DNA of 64,000 nucleotides from Elysia chlorotica (lineage: Eukaryota; Mollusca; Gastropoda; Plakobranchidae): NCBI GenBank assembly GCA_003991915.1, contig RQTK01000095.1:108239-172238 (forward strand), given 5' to 3'. Numbering within the stretch: the stretch's first letter is position 1; each line of letters opens with the position of its first letter. The translations under genes were made by a program, and so were the position numbers. Below are positions 34,618-46,739 of the stretch, one piece after another. A model generated the notes under the pieces. The model made no database searches and was not told the origin of the DNA. It saw nothing but the letters and a program-made list of their open reading frames with translations.

Positions 34618-35264
34618 ATGTTCTCTTTAATTAAACCAAGTAGAAGTACATTACCAATCACACAATTTGTTAACTTGACAGCTGTTATATATCGCCACCA
34701 CTGCCTGCTAATCTTCACGCATTTACGCAATAAACAAATAATTATAGTGGTTTGCCATTGCCTGGTAAGCTTACATTATATAGGGACAGTTTTCATAACG
34801 ATACAGAAAAATTCTGTCCAGTAGTGGTTTCTTGAATCGAAAGAAGCAAAGCGGATTTTAATAATATGTCAAAGTTAGGGTAGCTGAATTTCTGTGTAAA
34901 CGACAACGAGTTGCTGGATTATTGAACTGGCTGTTTTCAATGATTTTAACGGGAAACATAATGAGCGGTGAAGCTGCTGAGAAGTTCTTTTAGCAGGGTC
35001 TTTTAGGATATCCAACCGATGTGTGTTTATGAGCCATCGCTCGCAACTACAAGATACAAAGACTCACATTAATAAAATGCTACCATGTTAAATACTAATA
35101 TTTCAAAATCCAGTCCAGGTTTGTTTTTGTTTTTTAATAATCAGCGGAAGTTGTCGTTGAGAAGCCCAAGCAAACAAGCCCTTGCACCTTCAACTTAGTA
35201 GGTTCGTCTATGGCTGAACCTAGAGACAATGTCAAGCCCATGAATGGCTCGGTATTTTGAATCA
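34201..35264. repeat. 1.06-kb tandem duplication, copy 2
   Basis: Matches 33137-34200 from AAACATGACGGGTC to TCGGTATTTTGAATCA. Differences include a G10 run after the GA tract at 34608, an extra AATAAAATGCTACC neighbourhood near 35070, and scattered substitutions. This puts the duplication as fairly recent but not brand new. Confidence 0.9.
34559..34618. repeat. GA microsatellite with G run in copy 2
   Basis: GA units followed by about ten G. It is the homologue of the tract at 33507, changed in length and end. Confidence 0.95.
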
Positions 35265-35389
35265 TAAACTTCTCGAGCCTATCGCAGATTTCATTATTGT
35301 CTTTGCTGACGGTCTAAATATGGTATGAATGAAATACATTCTATTATTCTATTATGAAAGAATACAACTGTCGTTAAGGTGGGTAGCCA

Positions 35390-35700
35390 TATATCTAGTC
35401 TTAAACTTCTAGATATTTAGGCCCTGTAGATCTAATCTAGATTCTACTGTCTAGATCTAGAATCTAGATCTAATCAATGATTTCTAAATCTAGACTAGAA
35501 CCTAAAATCCAGATTTTAGGGGTAAATGCACAAACATGACGTAGCTTTCGTCTCGTCGTGAGCCTTCTTATTCTTATATTGTTATGAGATGTAAGTGGCG
35601 TCTTGTTTGTGCATTCTACCCTAGATCTAAAATCTAGATTATAGATCTCCTGATCTAGATCTAGATTTACATCTATATCTAGATCTAGGGACTGTAAGCA
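35390..35700. repeat. AGATCT/TCTAGA-rich stretch around an inverted repeat
   Basis: Clusters of TCTAGA and AGATCT palindromes flank both sides of the inverted repeat at 35517-35623. This resembles the patches at the window start and at 32 kb. Confidence 0.7.
35517..35623. repeat. 106-bp inverted repeat, MITE-like
   Basis: Left arm GGGGTAAATGCACAAACATG. The right arm reverse complement reads GGGTAGAATGCACAAACAAG, and both continue into GACG. The pairing covers about 22 bases around an 60-base centre. The right side carries GTAAGTGGCGTC, a word also found in the foldback at 36.8 kb. Confidence 0.75.
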
Positions 35701-36756
35701 TCTATAGCATCACTTATAACTCATCATAAGAATAGGAGAATAAGAAGGTTTACGACGATTCGTAAGCTTATTGAAGGTTGTACTTGCTACATGTTTTAAA
35801 ATCTGTAACCACAGAAAAATTATAGCCCTAGATCATGAGATAATGGGCACTACGGGTTGAAGTCCACTCCCGGTAGAAGATCCTAAAGGTGGGTTGGTGT
35901 AATTCGATTGCAAATACAGTGAATTTGATTTTCGAACCAATTAGTACCAGTGCTTCTAAGAAATAAAAACAATGAATGAAAATCAAATTCTTATATTATT
36001 TATTTGTAAAACATTCTGGTTAAATCTAGACAAGTTTATAGAAAAGCTACCATACATGAATTTTTTCTTAAATACTGTTATAAAAAAGTTTTACCTGGCC
36101 AAGTACTAGTAATCAAAACAAAATGGGTGTTACTATAATACAAAGCATCTGAGATCATATAATCTCATTTTGAACTGTTATAAAACGCATTACATACGAC
36201 AATGTCAATGACGATAAACACACAAGAAAAAAATAACTAAACAAAGTGAGGGCCGAAAGGTTTTTCTAAATATTTTATTTACTGTTTATTCTAATGTAAT
36301 CGAATCCACCATGTCAGTTTGCCCAGCGGTTAGGGACTGCAGCACCTAAGTAGTGCCATAATTATGCATGTTTTTTTCTGCACCTCACTAAGTTTTAGCA
36401 GTAGCACTATAGTTCTATACATTTGAGAATGGCACAAGCTAAGTTGTATGTATAGCTACCTAAGACTAAAAAGAGTTATCTAAATTCTGCTTCACTATAT
36501 TCTATTTGAATTACTAACTATGACTATCACTATGTACTATGACAGTATGAGTATGACCAAGAGCCTAAATATAATTGAACTTCCCCTAGACGTACAAACA
36601 CAAGTGCCGTCCAGGAAACTTGAGACTTGCTCAAGACTGTAAACTGACACTTACACCTGTGACTTACCCTCAAGGATAGCCCTATCTTGGGCTAACACAA
36701 TTAGATGGACAGTTACAATACAAAGGTGACAACACAAAATACTCTAAAGGTCTAGT

Positions 36757-36945
36757 CAGGAGGTGTCTGCTTGTCCAACTTATCAACTTATAAATTTGTG
36801 TCTTTTGGTGCATTCATGAGGTGCAAAGGTAAGTGGCGTCAAACATTAACTATTTAATAATGACTCTTACCTTTGCACATGACGAACGCACCAAAAGACA
36901 CAACCTAAAAGGAACTCCTGATTATGTCTGACCAATAAACTCATA
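36757..36945. repeat. foldback element with about 42-bp arms
   Basis: Arm 1 at about 36797-36840 (GTGTCTTTTGGTGCATTCAT and GTGCAAAGGTAAGTGGCGTC) pairs with arm 2 at about 36861-36901. The reverse complement of arm 2 reads GTGTCTTTTGGTGCGTTCGT and GTGCAAAGGTAAGAGTC. The loop is about 20 bases. A further weak pair of TCAGGAG words lies outside the arms. No coding sequence. Confidence 0.8.
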
Positions 36946-37357
36946 ACAGAATCGTTGTGAATTGTAATGCAAATTATGGAAAATGTTTTTCAACGCCTTG
37001 AATATTTATGGGCAAGGTATTTTTCAATGAGCAGACTGACTGACATTTGTTGAGTTTCATCGGACCTACATAAAGAATCTTCTCAAAAACCTAAAGAAAG
37101 CTGACAAGGAAGCAGTCACTGAGTCATATTTTATTTATTTCAACTACTGTCAATTGAAAACAAAAACACATTCATATCAATTTATCATTAATGCCTGGAC
37201 GTTATAAAGATCTGTTGGAATTCATAGATTAGTTACATAGATACAAATTGCAAACTTCAGTTTTTAAAAGGCTGAAGCTATTCTCACCCCCGGGGGCATA
37301 TTAGATTTTATTTTGTGTCTCTGTCCCTGTCTCTCAGGGACCCAGTGTAACGGCACC

Positions 37358-40300
37358 ATGAGCAGTGCGGAGGAGGGCCTGATGGCCCTGCTGGAGGCCA
37401 TGCTCACGTTGGCCGCGCGGGAATCACGCAGACCCAAGCCGCCAGCGGTGAAGCCAGGGGGGCACCCGGAGGAGCACTTCACTGACCTCACAGAGGAAGA
37501 AAAGGAGGAGTTCACATGCAGCATTTGGTATGTATACAGTTATACACACGGCGCTCTAGGTGCTGCATTTTAGTTGAGCTAGGCCGAGGCGCGTGCAGCC
37601 GTGATCTGCTTATCTTAATGGGGGTTCACGAATGGGTCACTTCACATCTCCGTTTTCTGCAGCGCTGAGGTCTGTTACTGACTTAGTGCCATCACAATTA
37701 GTGCTATAGATTAGTGAGTATTAATAGTGGCTATCCTAATAATGTCATTGGAAAAATAAAAAAACAACCACGCGATAAAAGTTTAATAGATTAAAAGATA
37801 TGCGTGTCTAGATTGGGTATAAAAAGTAGAATAAATGACATTTAAATGTTTTAACTAAACTTTAAATATTGAACGTTCGTGCGCATCGAGCTTGATAAAA
37901 ACTTCATGGAATTGTTCTGTACATGTACATGTATATCAAACTTGTCACTTAGTCTCATTGTCATTCTTTCAACCTTTTTGAAGTTATGAGTAACTAAAGT
38001 ATAAATTTACAGTTTTGGCTTCTACAAAAAAAAAATTGAATTGAAGTCTGTTTTTATCGCAAACATTTTTAAATACTTTCAAACAATCGTATTATACTAG
38101 GAATATTTTTTGTATATTTTTTGTAAAGGAAAATAAGTTAAAAAAATCATCTTAAAACTTCAATGTATATAAAAATAACTTAAACAAAGGTCATAAGTCA
38201 GGTGTATCTATTCTGACATTCTTGGCTGTTCTTTGAGACGAGGGTCGATCTGAAGAAGTTGAGACTTAAATAAAATGTTGTCTTTTAACTTTATTTTGAA
38301 TACCGCAGTCTCCCGACTGTACAGCTTTTGAATAGCTTGGTGACTGTTTTCAGTGCCTGGTTGTCCAAGCAAGCCCAACAAAAAGTGACGATGTTTTAGG
38401 AATGGAATGCAGTGATGTCCGAGAATGTGCAGTTTTGGGAATGGTTTTTGTTTGTTTGGAAAATGTCGTCTGTAGATTGTAACATATGTATCAATGGCAC
38501 TTTGCCTTAACGCATTTACACCCTCAGTTTTGGTTTGCAGTACAATAAGGCTACATGAACTTGGCAAAATGCGTTATTGAGTCTGTATTCAGGTTCAATA
38601 TCATAGGCTATGTGCGAAATAAGGGGTTATTTGTGAATGCTTGTGTCTGTTTGATTATCGTGCATGTGAGGTTGAAATAAACGCCTGGTTGTACAATACT
38701 TGTGGAGGTGATTGCCCACAAAGGAGCAGCTATGGGAGGCCTGGGTGGAATATTTTGTGTTTATTCAAAAGACCATCATGACTGGAAGCTACATGTCCAA
38801 TTCTGTGTGCAAGGTCAACATGTTCCATGTCTGTCAGTATCTCTTCTGTTTGTGTTAACTGTCTTCTGTAACTGATGATGTCCTCCAAGCTTTCGCTGAG
38901 CACAAAACAACCTTTAAACTGCCTTATCTTGTCATAGAGCAGGCTCCAGTTGCTGCCATATTTCTTAATTAATTTGTGTGTCTGACATCTAGTTTTCTGG
39001 TTATGCAGAGATCTAAGGGCATGGGCCTCCTGTTCAAGAAGCTTGTGTGGTGTTTCAAGACAACACCGATGAGAATATGCACATAGTGAGAAGCTATAAA
39101 TCCAATGGTATCTGCAGAAAAGCGGTGAAGCTACAATTGAACAATTTCGCAGCCTGTTTGATGTCGCCACAACTCTCCTGCATGGCTTGGTTTCTTTTTC
39201 TGTTACCAAAAACGGTTCCATCGTCCAGGGGACCAGATAAAACTGCATGCAATCGCCACTTTGGCATCAAGCATCAAACGCAAGGATATATCCCTTGCAG
39301 TTTGCACAGAAAGTCTAGTTTCCATTCAGGAATACTTTGATCTCCCAACCGTGCCATTCAGGTTTTACGGGGAGTTCTGTTTCAAAGATAACAAAAATCT
39401 CCTATGTTGATATGGGTAGCTTTCATGGAAGCAATGGTTATGACTACAATATTCTAAATGCATTATTTTAAAGATGAAAGAGTAAGATCTTATGGAGCAT
39501 CGAAAATAATTTGGACGGCAGTTTCGGTATTGTAATGTTTCTTTGCCTATAGAAACTTTGAAATGAGAAGAACTAACATGACTTTTTTCCAGATATTAAA
39601 AGACATACTTAACTGCATAGTTATGTAATTATCACACACATAATTATCACATGTAACGACACATATTTAAGAAATGAAGTTTTTTAAAAAGAGAACGCTT
39701 AATGAATTGCACTTAAAAATATGCCCTCACACATACTATTCTATAACCTCAACGAATATGCGCAGAAACTTACAGTTTTCACTATTGTAGAAACAAAATG
39801 TGGCACTATCAATTAATAGTGGTTCTGTTCAATGACGATCAACAGATAAAGCAAGCATAACGTTGCTGATTTTTGCCCGTTAGTCAGGCTCAAACTTAGG
39901 TAAAACAGCCCGCGCCTGGCCTGAGTGATTGGTGTCCCGTAGGAGGCTATTTATGACCCTGTTGCTCAACTAAATTGCACAAAATCGCACGTTTTGTAGC
40001 GCTGTGTACAATGTCTCTGGTGGTTATAAACTGATAAAAGTATAAAAATCTTGGTTTCTTCTATTTTTATATATATATGCTTTGAGATTTGCCGTTGAAT
40101 ACTGACATTGTCTGGCTCAGTTATCTCTGATGGCTGCATACACTGGTACATAAAATTAAGATCTGTCAATACTCACGGTTATAAATTGTTGAAAGTTTTA
40201 TCTCTGATGGCTGCATACACTGGTACATACAATTAGGATCTGTCAATACTCACAGTTATAAACTGTTGAAAGTTTTAAAAATAATATTTCCTCTTTTTTG

Positions 40301-42544
40301 TCATACTTTGAGAAAGTGTCATTCATTGGCTATTAAGCTTGTCCTTTTTCTGGTCATCTCTTATCATGACTTATCATTCACAATTTAACACTGATTAAAG
40401 ATCTTAAATGTGTGGAGCGCCGTTCACCCCATACTTCTGTCTTTACAGTTTTAACTCAGCTATTATTTTTTCTATGATGGGAAAAGTCAATCAGGGCATA
40501 CCTTAGGTTTATGGGGTACAATTTCTAAATAAAGTTTCGCTCTGTTCTGCATTATGCTTTTTTTTTTTCAAGGCTTTTGTCAGCTCATAGTTTTAAAACA
40601 CACTATTTGACAGCTAATGCTGAATCCATGGTCTGTAAGAACAAACTAAGTTGCTGAACTGAGTGTAACAGTGGTGTATTTCTATTGAGTTATTACTGCA
40701 GTTAGTAAGAGCAAACTAAGTTTCTGAACTGAGTGTAACAGTGGTGTATTTCTATTGAGTTATTACTGCAGTTAGTAAGAGCAAACTAAGTTTCTGAACT
40801 GAGTGTAACAGAGGTGTATTTCTATTGAGTTATTACTGCAGTTAGTAAGAGCAAACTAAGTTTCTGCACTGAGTGTAACAGTGGTGTATTTCTATTGAGT
40901 TATTACTGCAGTTAAGACAAAATTATACTCAGTGAATAGTTTTTGTTCAGACCACTGGCTCACAACAAATGCACACTGTTCTCACTTTGCCTATAGTAAT
41001 TATATTACAAATAGTTTAATGATACCGCTCACTTTGAGGCTACCTTGGTGCCTTGGTCTGTTATTTTAGGAAGCCTGGTTCTAATCAGAATTATTTTAAA
41101 AAATATCTTTGCAGAAATTTTATTGAAACCACCAACAAAATATAAATGTTATCAAAGTTGTTTAAGATTAATGGAGAGGGTGTAGATTATCAACTTTCTT
41201 CTGTAACGGCTCCAAGAAAATTTATGTTTGAACATTTCCATGAACTCTTCCTAATTTTTTTTTATTTTTCTTTCTTTCCCTCCCCACCCTCCCACCTCAT
41301 TTCATTGCAGCTATCAAATTTTGAAGGAGTGTATGCAGTGTGTAAACAACCACAAATTCTGTCACTCTTGCCTCTTGGTGTGGTCTACCACTGGCCAGTA
41401 TGCTAATAGGATCCGCTGCCCTGTCTGTCGTACCCATGGCTACTACTTCCGAAACGGTGAGCTGGATGATCGCATTGGAGAGAAGAAAGTGAAGTGTTTG
41501 ATGGAGTCGTGCAGCTGGTCAGGTCTGCTGAAGCACCTGAGCTCTCACCGCCACACGACATATGGGGCCTCTGCTGGCGCTGGGGATTCTGACTCATACA
41601 GCAGCTGTATGCCGCGTCTAGCCCAAGCCTCACCTCGTACCATTCCACTAGGCTCATCACGCTTTTTCGGGACTGGTCTCACTACTCAAAGTCATGCAGA
41701 AAATAGTAACTTTCCACCGCCGAGATCTTCCAACTTTGTGGTCCGTGCCAGCCCCAGTTCTCTGAGCAGCAGCACCAGTCAGGAGAGCGTCATAGAGCTG
41801 CCTGCGCGGCCCACGCGCACTCTCACGCTCAACAACAGCCGGCCGCCCCCAGTCCGACGAGCAGGAAACATACGGAATTCCATGGGCCCTAACCGTATCA
41901 CTTTCAACCACACTAGGCCAGGCACTGACACCAACAACAACGTTGAGGAAGGTACAGGCTCCGCCCTCTCCAACACGTCTTCCAGCACGAATGTCATAGG
42001 CGAGGCGAGCGAGAATATATCTCCCTCTCCATTCTCATCCCTCCCACATGCGCCAAGACCTCCGTCAGCCCCTCGCACTACAATGAACTCTGTCAACTCC
42101 GTGAGGCGCTTGCCTCGAATTGTCAATCCGCCGGCTGTGAGGGCTGCGGGGCCGTCTCACCCAATCCGCCGCTACCAGCCTCCAGAGGAGATTTCTTTGT
42201 CGATGAATTTGCCAAGTCCCAGGGGGCGCCCAGCGGCAGGGGTCAACGATTCTGTGGTCCGGGGAAACTTGGGCGAAATCCGTGAGCGTCTTCAAGAGAG
42301 TCGCAACCGCCTGGACAACCTTATGACCTCCTTCTCCGGAGAGCTCGAGCGAAGCCGTGTACAGGTGTCGGACCTGGCGAGCCAGCGCGAGCGCCAGCGG
42401 CAGGACCAGCTTGAGGAGGTTCGCGAGTTGGGTCAGAGGTTAGGTCAAGTTGCTGCCGAGCTCAGAAGGTTGTTGGAGCACCGCAGAGATGCAGCTGCAA
42501 TACTCTCTGACGACAGCAGCGATGACGATATAGATGAGTACTAA
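37358..42544 (+). CDS. RING-type E3 ubiquitin ligase with TRAF-like zinc finger and coiled coil, 2 coding exons
   Basis: Coding exons are 37358-37527 and 41311-42544. The intron splits the codon of the second RING cysteine (TG|C), giving 467 residues. The ATG sits in a good context (GGCACCATGA) after an acceptor, so an upstream non-coding exon is likely. The RING ligands are C54-x2-C57-x9-C67-x3-H71-x2-C74-x2-C77-x15-C93-x2-C96, a C3HC4 pattern. A TRAF/SIAH-like finger follows (C119, C124, H132, H136; ESCSWSGLLKHL). Residues 140-360 are Ser/Pro/Arg-rich and disordered. About 370-450 is a strongly heptad-like coiled coil (GEIRERLQ to AELRRLLEHRR), and the end is acidic (SDDSSDDDIDEY). By family knowledge the RING binds a ubiquitin-conjugating enzyme and the coiled coil would oligomerise it. 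The substrate is unknown and no named orthologue is claimed. Confidence 0.85.
38208..39320 (-). mobile_element. unclassified repeat-derived coding remnant, broken
   Basis: The minus strand gives two protein-like stretches in different frames. One is at about 39250-38730, with KLLEQEAHALRSLHNQKTRC and SLEDIISYRRQLTQTEEIL. One is at about 38567-38208, with HFPNKQKPFPKLHILGHHCI and a GTENSHQAIQKL segment. The style (PKLHILGHH then GxENSHQ) reminds me of repetitive uncharacterised proteins in invertebrate genomes, but I cannot name the family. It is treated as a fossil of a mobile or multicopy element lying within the RING gene intron in opposite orientation. It looks broken. Confidence 0.4.
40121..40277. 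repeat. 77-bp tandem duplication, two units
   Basis: TTATCTCTGATGGCTGCATA to GTTGAAAGTT occurs twice in a row with a few substitutions (AAAATTAAG against CAATTAGG). Confidence 0.9.
40635..40914. repeat. 70-bp tandem repeat, exactly four units
   Basis: Units begin at 40635, 40705, 40775 and 40845 with GTAAGAGCAAACTAAGTTTC and end TTATTACTGCAGTTA. They differ by only a handful of substitutions, so the array is young. It lies in the RING gene intron, about 400 bases before the second coding exon. Confidence 0.95.
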
Positions 42545-42940
42545 CTGGAGATGAGATAGGTTCACTTATGAAGCTAGCTTTGCATTGTGAAAATATCAGA
42601 TCAATAATTTCATTATTAGTATTATTTTGAATCTAAAGAATAACAAGTGAAGTTGCTTCAAGAGTTTGCACATTCTAAAATGCTGACCTTTCTTGTAAGG
42701 CATGAGTCAAGAGGAAAATCGGTTCACGTTTTATTGGGCTTTTTTTAAGTAGGGGACCAATACAGCTTTGTCATTACAGAGTTTTTTTAAAGTCATGTTT
42801 TGTTGTATTTAAAACATTGTGGGGTTTGGTAATATAAAAATGAAACTGAAGATGGCAACCTTCCCAGTTCTGTGCTTACAGTGACTCTAATGCATGCAGT
42901 GTAATTGAATGAAAATAAATGGCGCAATGTTGAAATTCTG
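42545..42940 (+). other. 3' UTR of the RING gene with poly(A) signal at 42914
   Basis: The stop codon is at 42542-42544. AATAAA at 42914-42919 followed by a GT/T-rich stretch (GAGTGTTGTTTTTTTGCC) is a convincing cleavage site, giving a UTR of about 390 bases. A second AATAAA at 46109 could serve a much longer form. Confidence 0.6.
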
Positions 42941-45900
42941 AGTGTTGTTTTTTTGCCATTGGTCTGTTGTAATCTTTGGTTTAGATGAAATGATTTATGT
43001 CTTGTTGTGGTTTTGTTATCAGCTTTTTAAAATTTATTTGTGTGAAAAGTGAATTTGGATGCTTACCTGGTATAGCATCATGCCTTGTCATTGCTAGAAA
43101 GTTGATTAAGATTCAGCTTTACATCCGTCCAATTTTGAAGGGCTTTTCCTGTTGCCATTTTGTCTTTTTCATCAAAGATATGTTGGCCAAGAACTGAAGT
43201 TAAATGTTGAATGTGCTGCAAGTAGTGCTTGTTATTTTTTCTTGCAGTGTTTAATTCACAGTAAGTTGATCTGTTTTCAGTTACTTTCTCAAAAGTATTA
43301 AGATATCTTGGTTGAACAAAATCCTTTTTTTATTATTTGTTTCTATAATGCATTTTTCTTTGTAGTTTTATAAAGGCAACTCGGTTTTCTTTAGTTCTAT
43401 ACATTACCCGTTTGTCCTTGCTAAAGTGGTGTAGGCAACCATGCATTCAAGAGAAGAGCCATTGCTGACATAATTTCAGGAGTAACATTTGTCTTCACAT
43501 TTGAAATTGTGGGAACATGCATTATCACAATTTAATTTCAGAAGTTTGCAATGTTATGTACTTCAAAGAAGTTTTTTTCTTTTTTTAGTGAGATGGGGAA
43601 GGGAGAAAGGGGGGGGGGGGGGGTAGTCTATAATTTGTAAAAGATATTTTTCATGTGATATTTCTTAACAATCTTGTTGAAAGTAAGATGTTTAATATTA
43701 AGTCCTTTCTTCTACATGACAGTATTACTATTAGTATCATCATCATTATTATGATTATTACTATTATTATTATTGAAAAATAATAATAATAATAATATAT
43801 TATCACCATTAATAATATATAACAATCAAATGCATGTAAGTGTATATGATTTCAGTTTTCATTTCAATATATTTACCACATTTTGCACTTTTCACATTTG
43901 ACATTCCATTTGAAAAAAAAAATAGAAATTTTTCATTCTGTGTTGCCCTTCTCTGAAAAATGTTAAAGCTACAGTTAGAATAAAATTATGTAACAGAGTC
44001 AGGAACGAAACAAAAACATTGAGTCTTGGGCTCATTGCTCTTAATAGAAACGAAGATGTATAGCCTGTACAGATTCTCCTTCATTGAATTCTATTGGACT
44101 GTTGTCCATGGTAGTTTCTTGTCACTTCTACCTAGTAGGGTTCTCAATTGTTACCTAACATTATAGATTAATTTGTTATTCCAAAGGTTCAAAGTGATAA
44201 TATTTATGTGATCCAGTTCTCAATTTTCAACTGAGAGATTGGTGGTATCAAGTGAAGTGCTTACTCCCTTTGTAATTGTTCTATTGTCTTTCAATGCATA
44301 ATTTTACATTTCAGATTTAAAAATACTGTTTCACAGTTCATCAAATAAATTTTCAACATCTATGACAAAAAAAAGGAATCTAGTTTGATAACCCAAAGGC
44401 TGATCAAAGTGATGTAAAACTGTTGAACTCAACTCATTCTCAAAGTTAATATATATGTTTTTTGCTCAAGCCTCTATCAACACTTTTCTTTTCTGTTTTC
44501 TAATTTTTTAAACATTTTGTTTAAAAAACAAAAATTGATACACGCTGACATTGTCAAACAATGACCTAGTTCTGTATACATGAATTGATCACATTTTTAT
44601 CTTATAAAATATAGTTTTACATTGGTTTACTTTGATCTGGGGGTGACTTTAATTTGTTTGATTGTATGTTTTCTTTGCTGCTGATTATTTTCACATCAAA
44701 CTTATAAATTCTATAGAACAACTCACGATGAACTAATTATTGTTGTATCGTAGAATTGATTTTCTCATTTGTTTATTTTCTCAAAGCTTAAAGTGAAACC
44801 AGCTTAGTAGTGAAGCTATCGTTGTGATAATTGATTTTTTTACTAGATCAACTTGATGACATAACTGATGTGTGTACTACAGGTTGTAGATACTGTGATA
44901 TGTATGTATATATGTGTCTGAGACTCATCCACAGCTTGAGCAGACTGTGATAGTTAACAGCTTACCCTGTTTAAATGCGACAAAATATAAGTTATAACAT
45001 GGATCTGGTGGCTGCTCTAAGGCATGCCCATGTTGCTGGTGTACAGCTTGAACATTACTGATTTGCTTTTGATCCTAGCTATTGATTTGACATGTGGCTT
45101 AGAAATTTCTACTTTCTTTCGGTTTTTTGTTTTATTTTGTTGTTTTTTTTAACTTAAAAGCGTATTTCTTCCAGCAGTGGATTAATTATCAAACTTCTGA
45201 CTTAAGCAGGTCTGTTTTGTTTTTCTTTATTTTCAAAGCTTAAACATGATGTGTAAATTGCTACTAGCCTTTACAGGTAATTCGACATGTGGCTATGAAT
45301 CTCCTCTTTAGCTAGCTTTTTTTAAAATTATTTTATATATCTGTGACTTCAAATTCAATAGAATAGAGTTAATGCTTTTCCTTTTTTGATTTGTTCCATA
45401 TATAGGCATGCACATAGAAAAGTTATAGAAACATTAATATTTTTTTTTATTCATTTTTTACAAGCAAATCATTTGTCTTTCATATAATTATATGAATTGC
45501 TAGTTCTAACACTAATTACAATGCCAACTTAAAACATTTTTCTTTCCATAAGGATTTTTGTAAACTACAGCCTTGTACATACTCTTTCCTGGAGCTTGGG
45601 ACAGCATCAGTGACGTAGCACTCGCTACCTTCTGAGCTGTTGTGTAGAGGTTTTAGTAACAGTAAGGACATATAGCATCACTTGTAGCATGATATTCATG
45701 TACGTGGGATCCAGAAATTTTTTTTTTTTTTAGTTTGATCCTTATTGGGTTGCTGCTTGGTTTTGAAAATTACAAGCCCACAAAAACATTTCTGAGCTGA
45801 AATTCATAATTGAAAATGTTTATGAAAATATTGCATGTAATGTATACAGGCCTTATTAAGATTTTAGACTGAGATTACAATGCGCATGTTCTGGTTATGT

Positions 45901-46739
45901 AAGATCGATGCAAGTGTTTTAGATCAATTGGTCTACATCTATTTGTTATAGCAAATGAGATTATAGTGAAGACTCAAGTTTCTAGTGAGCAGAATTTTTA
46001 TAAAAGAAAAATACATGTCAACCTAGCTTAAAAAATGTCTCTAGCTTGTAAGTGTTTTGCAACTAAATAATAATTATAGGATATTGGAATGCCAATCACA
46101 ATAATTTGAATAAAGATACTCGAAACACTTTTTGCTGCGTTGTTATATGTTTCTGGAAAAGGTTATGTACTGTTTGGTTTAAAACACAATGGGTGTGTGA
46201 TGCACAAATGACTCACTCCCTAACTAGAGTGCTGATGACCAATCAGTAGATTTGTGATGACTGATATACATGTTGTGATGTTTTCATGGACTGCGTTCAT
46301 TTGAATGAGTGGTCCCTAGGCCGTGTACAGTGGCCACCACTTAAGAACCAGCTACTCGGAAATCCAGAAAAAACAGTTTCACATTCTAAAACGAATAGAA
46401 GAAAATGAACTGCCAGTTGAGAATTTTATTAACTACTTGAGTGCTCAGGTAAATTTTTAGAAATGATGTACCCATGGAGCATAGCTGTCTGTATAATTGA
46501 GATATCTTTTTAATCTAACCTCAATGAGTTAGTGAAAGTGGCAGAGCCGAAAGATGGTTTTAAACAATGAATGGAAGTAGGCAGCCATTAAGGGCAAATG
46601 GACATATTTACATTGTTATCTCCAAAATAGGGGTCAAATTTAGCCCGGCCACAGCACTCGTACTCATGTAATTAAATGATCAGTTGTACTTTTTCCTGAA
46701 AGATCTCTCCTCAGAAAACAATAGCTGTTCATTTCTGTA
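42941..46739. other. intergenic or long 3' UTR stretch
   Basis: AT-rich, lacking open frames and recognised repeats except a G run at 43610-43623 and TTA/ATT microsatellites at 43740-43810. Its evenness and the AATAAA at 46109-46114 would fit an extended 3' UTR of the RING gene, but this is only a possibility. Confidence 0.4.

Larger units (their letters stand above)
37528..41310 (+). other. intron of the RING gene
   Basis: Donor GTATGT at 37528 and acceptor TTCATTGCAG ending at 41310. It holds an unclassified coding-like remnant on the opposite strand (38.2-39.3 kb) and two tandem repeats (40.12 and 40.64 kb). Confidence 0.8.

Noticed and set aside
33465-34730. Minus-strand frames ending in Ser/Leu runs
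   Set aside because: They are translations of GA microsatellites inside the 1.06-kb duplication.
37917-37935. Palindromic ACATGTACATGTAT as a regulatory site
   Set aside because: ACATGT-type words are frequent throughout this AT-rich DNA (for example 17.67 kb), so no special role can be argued.
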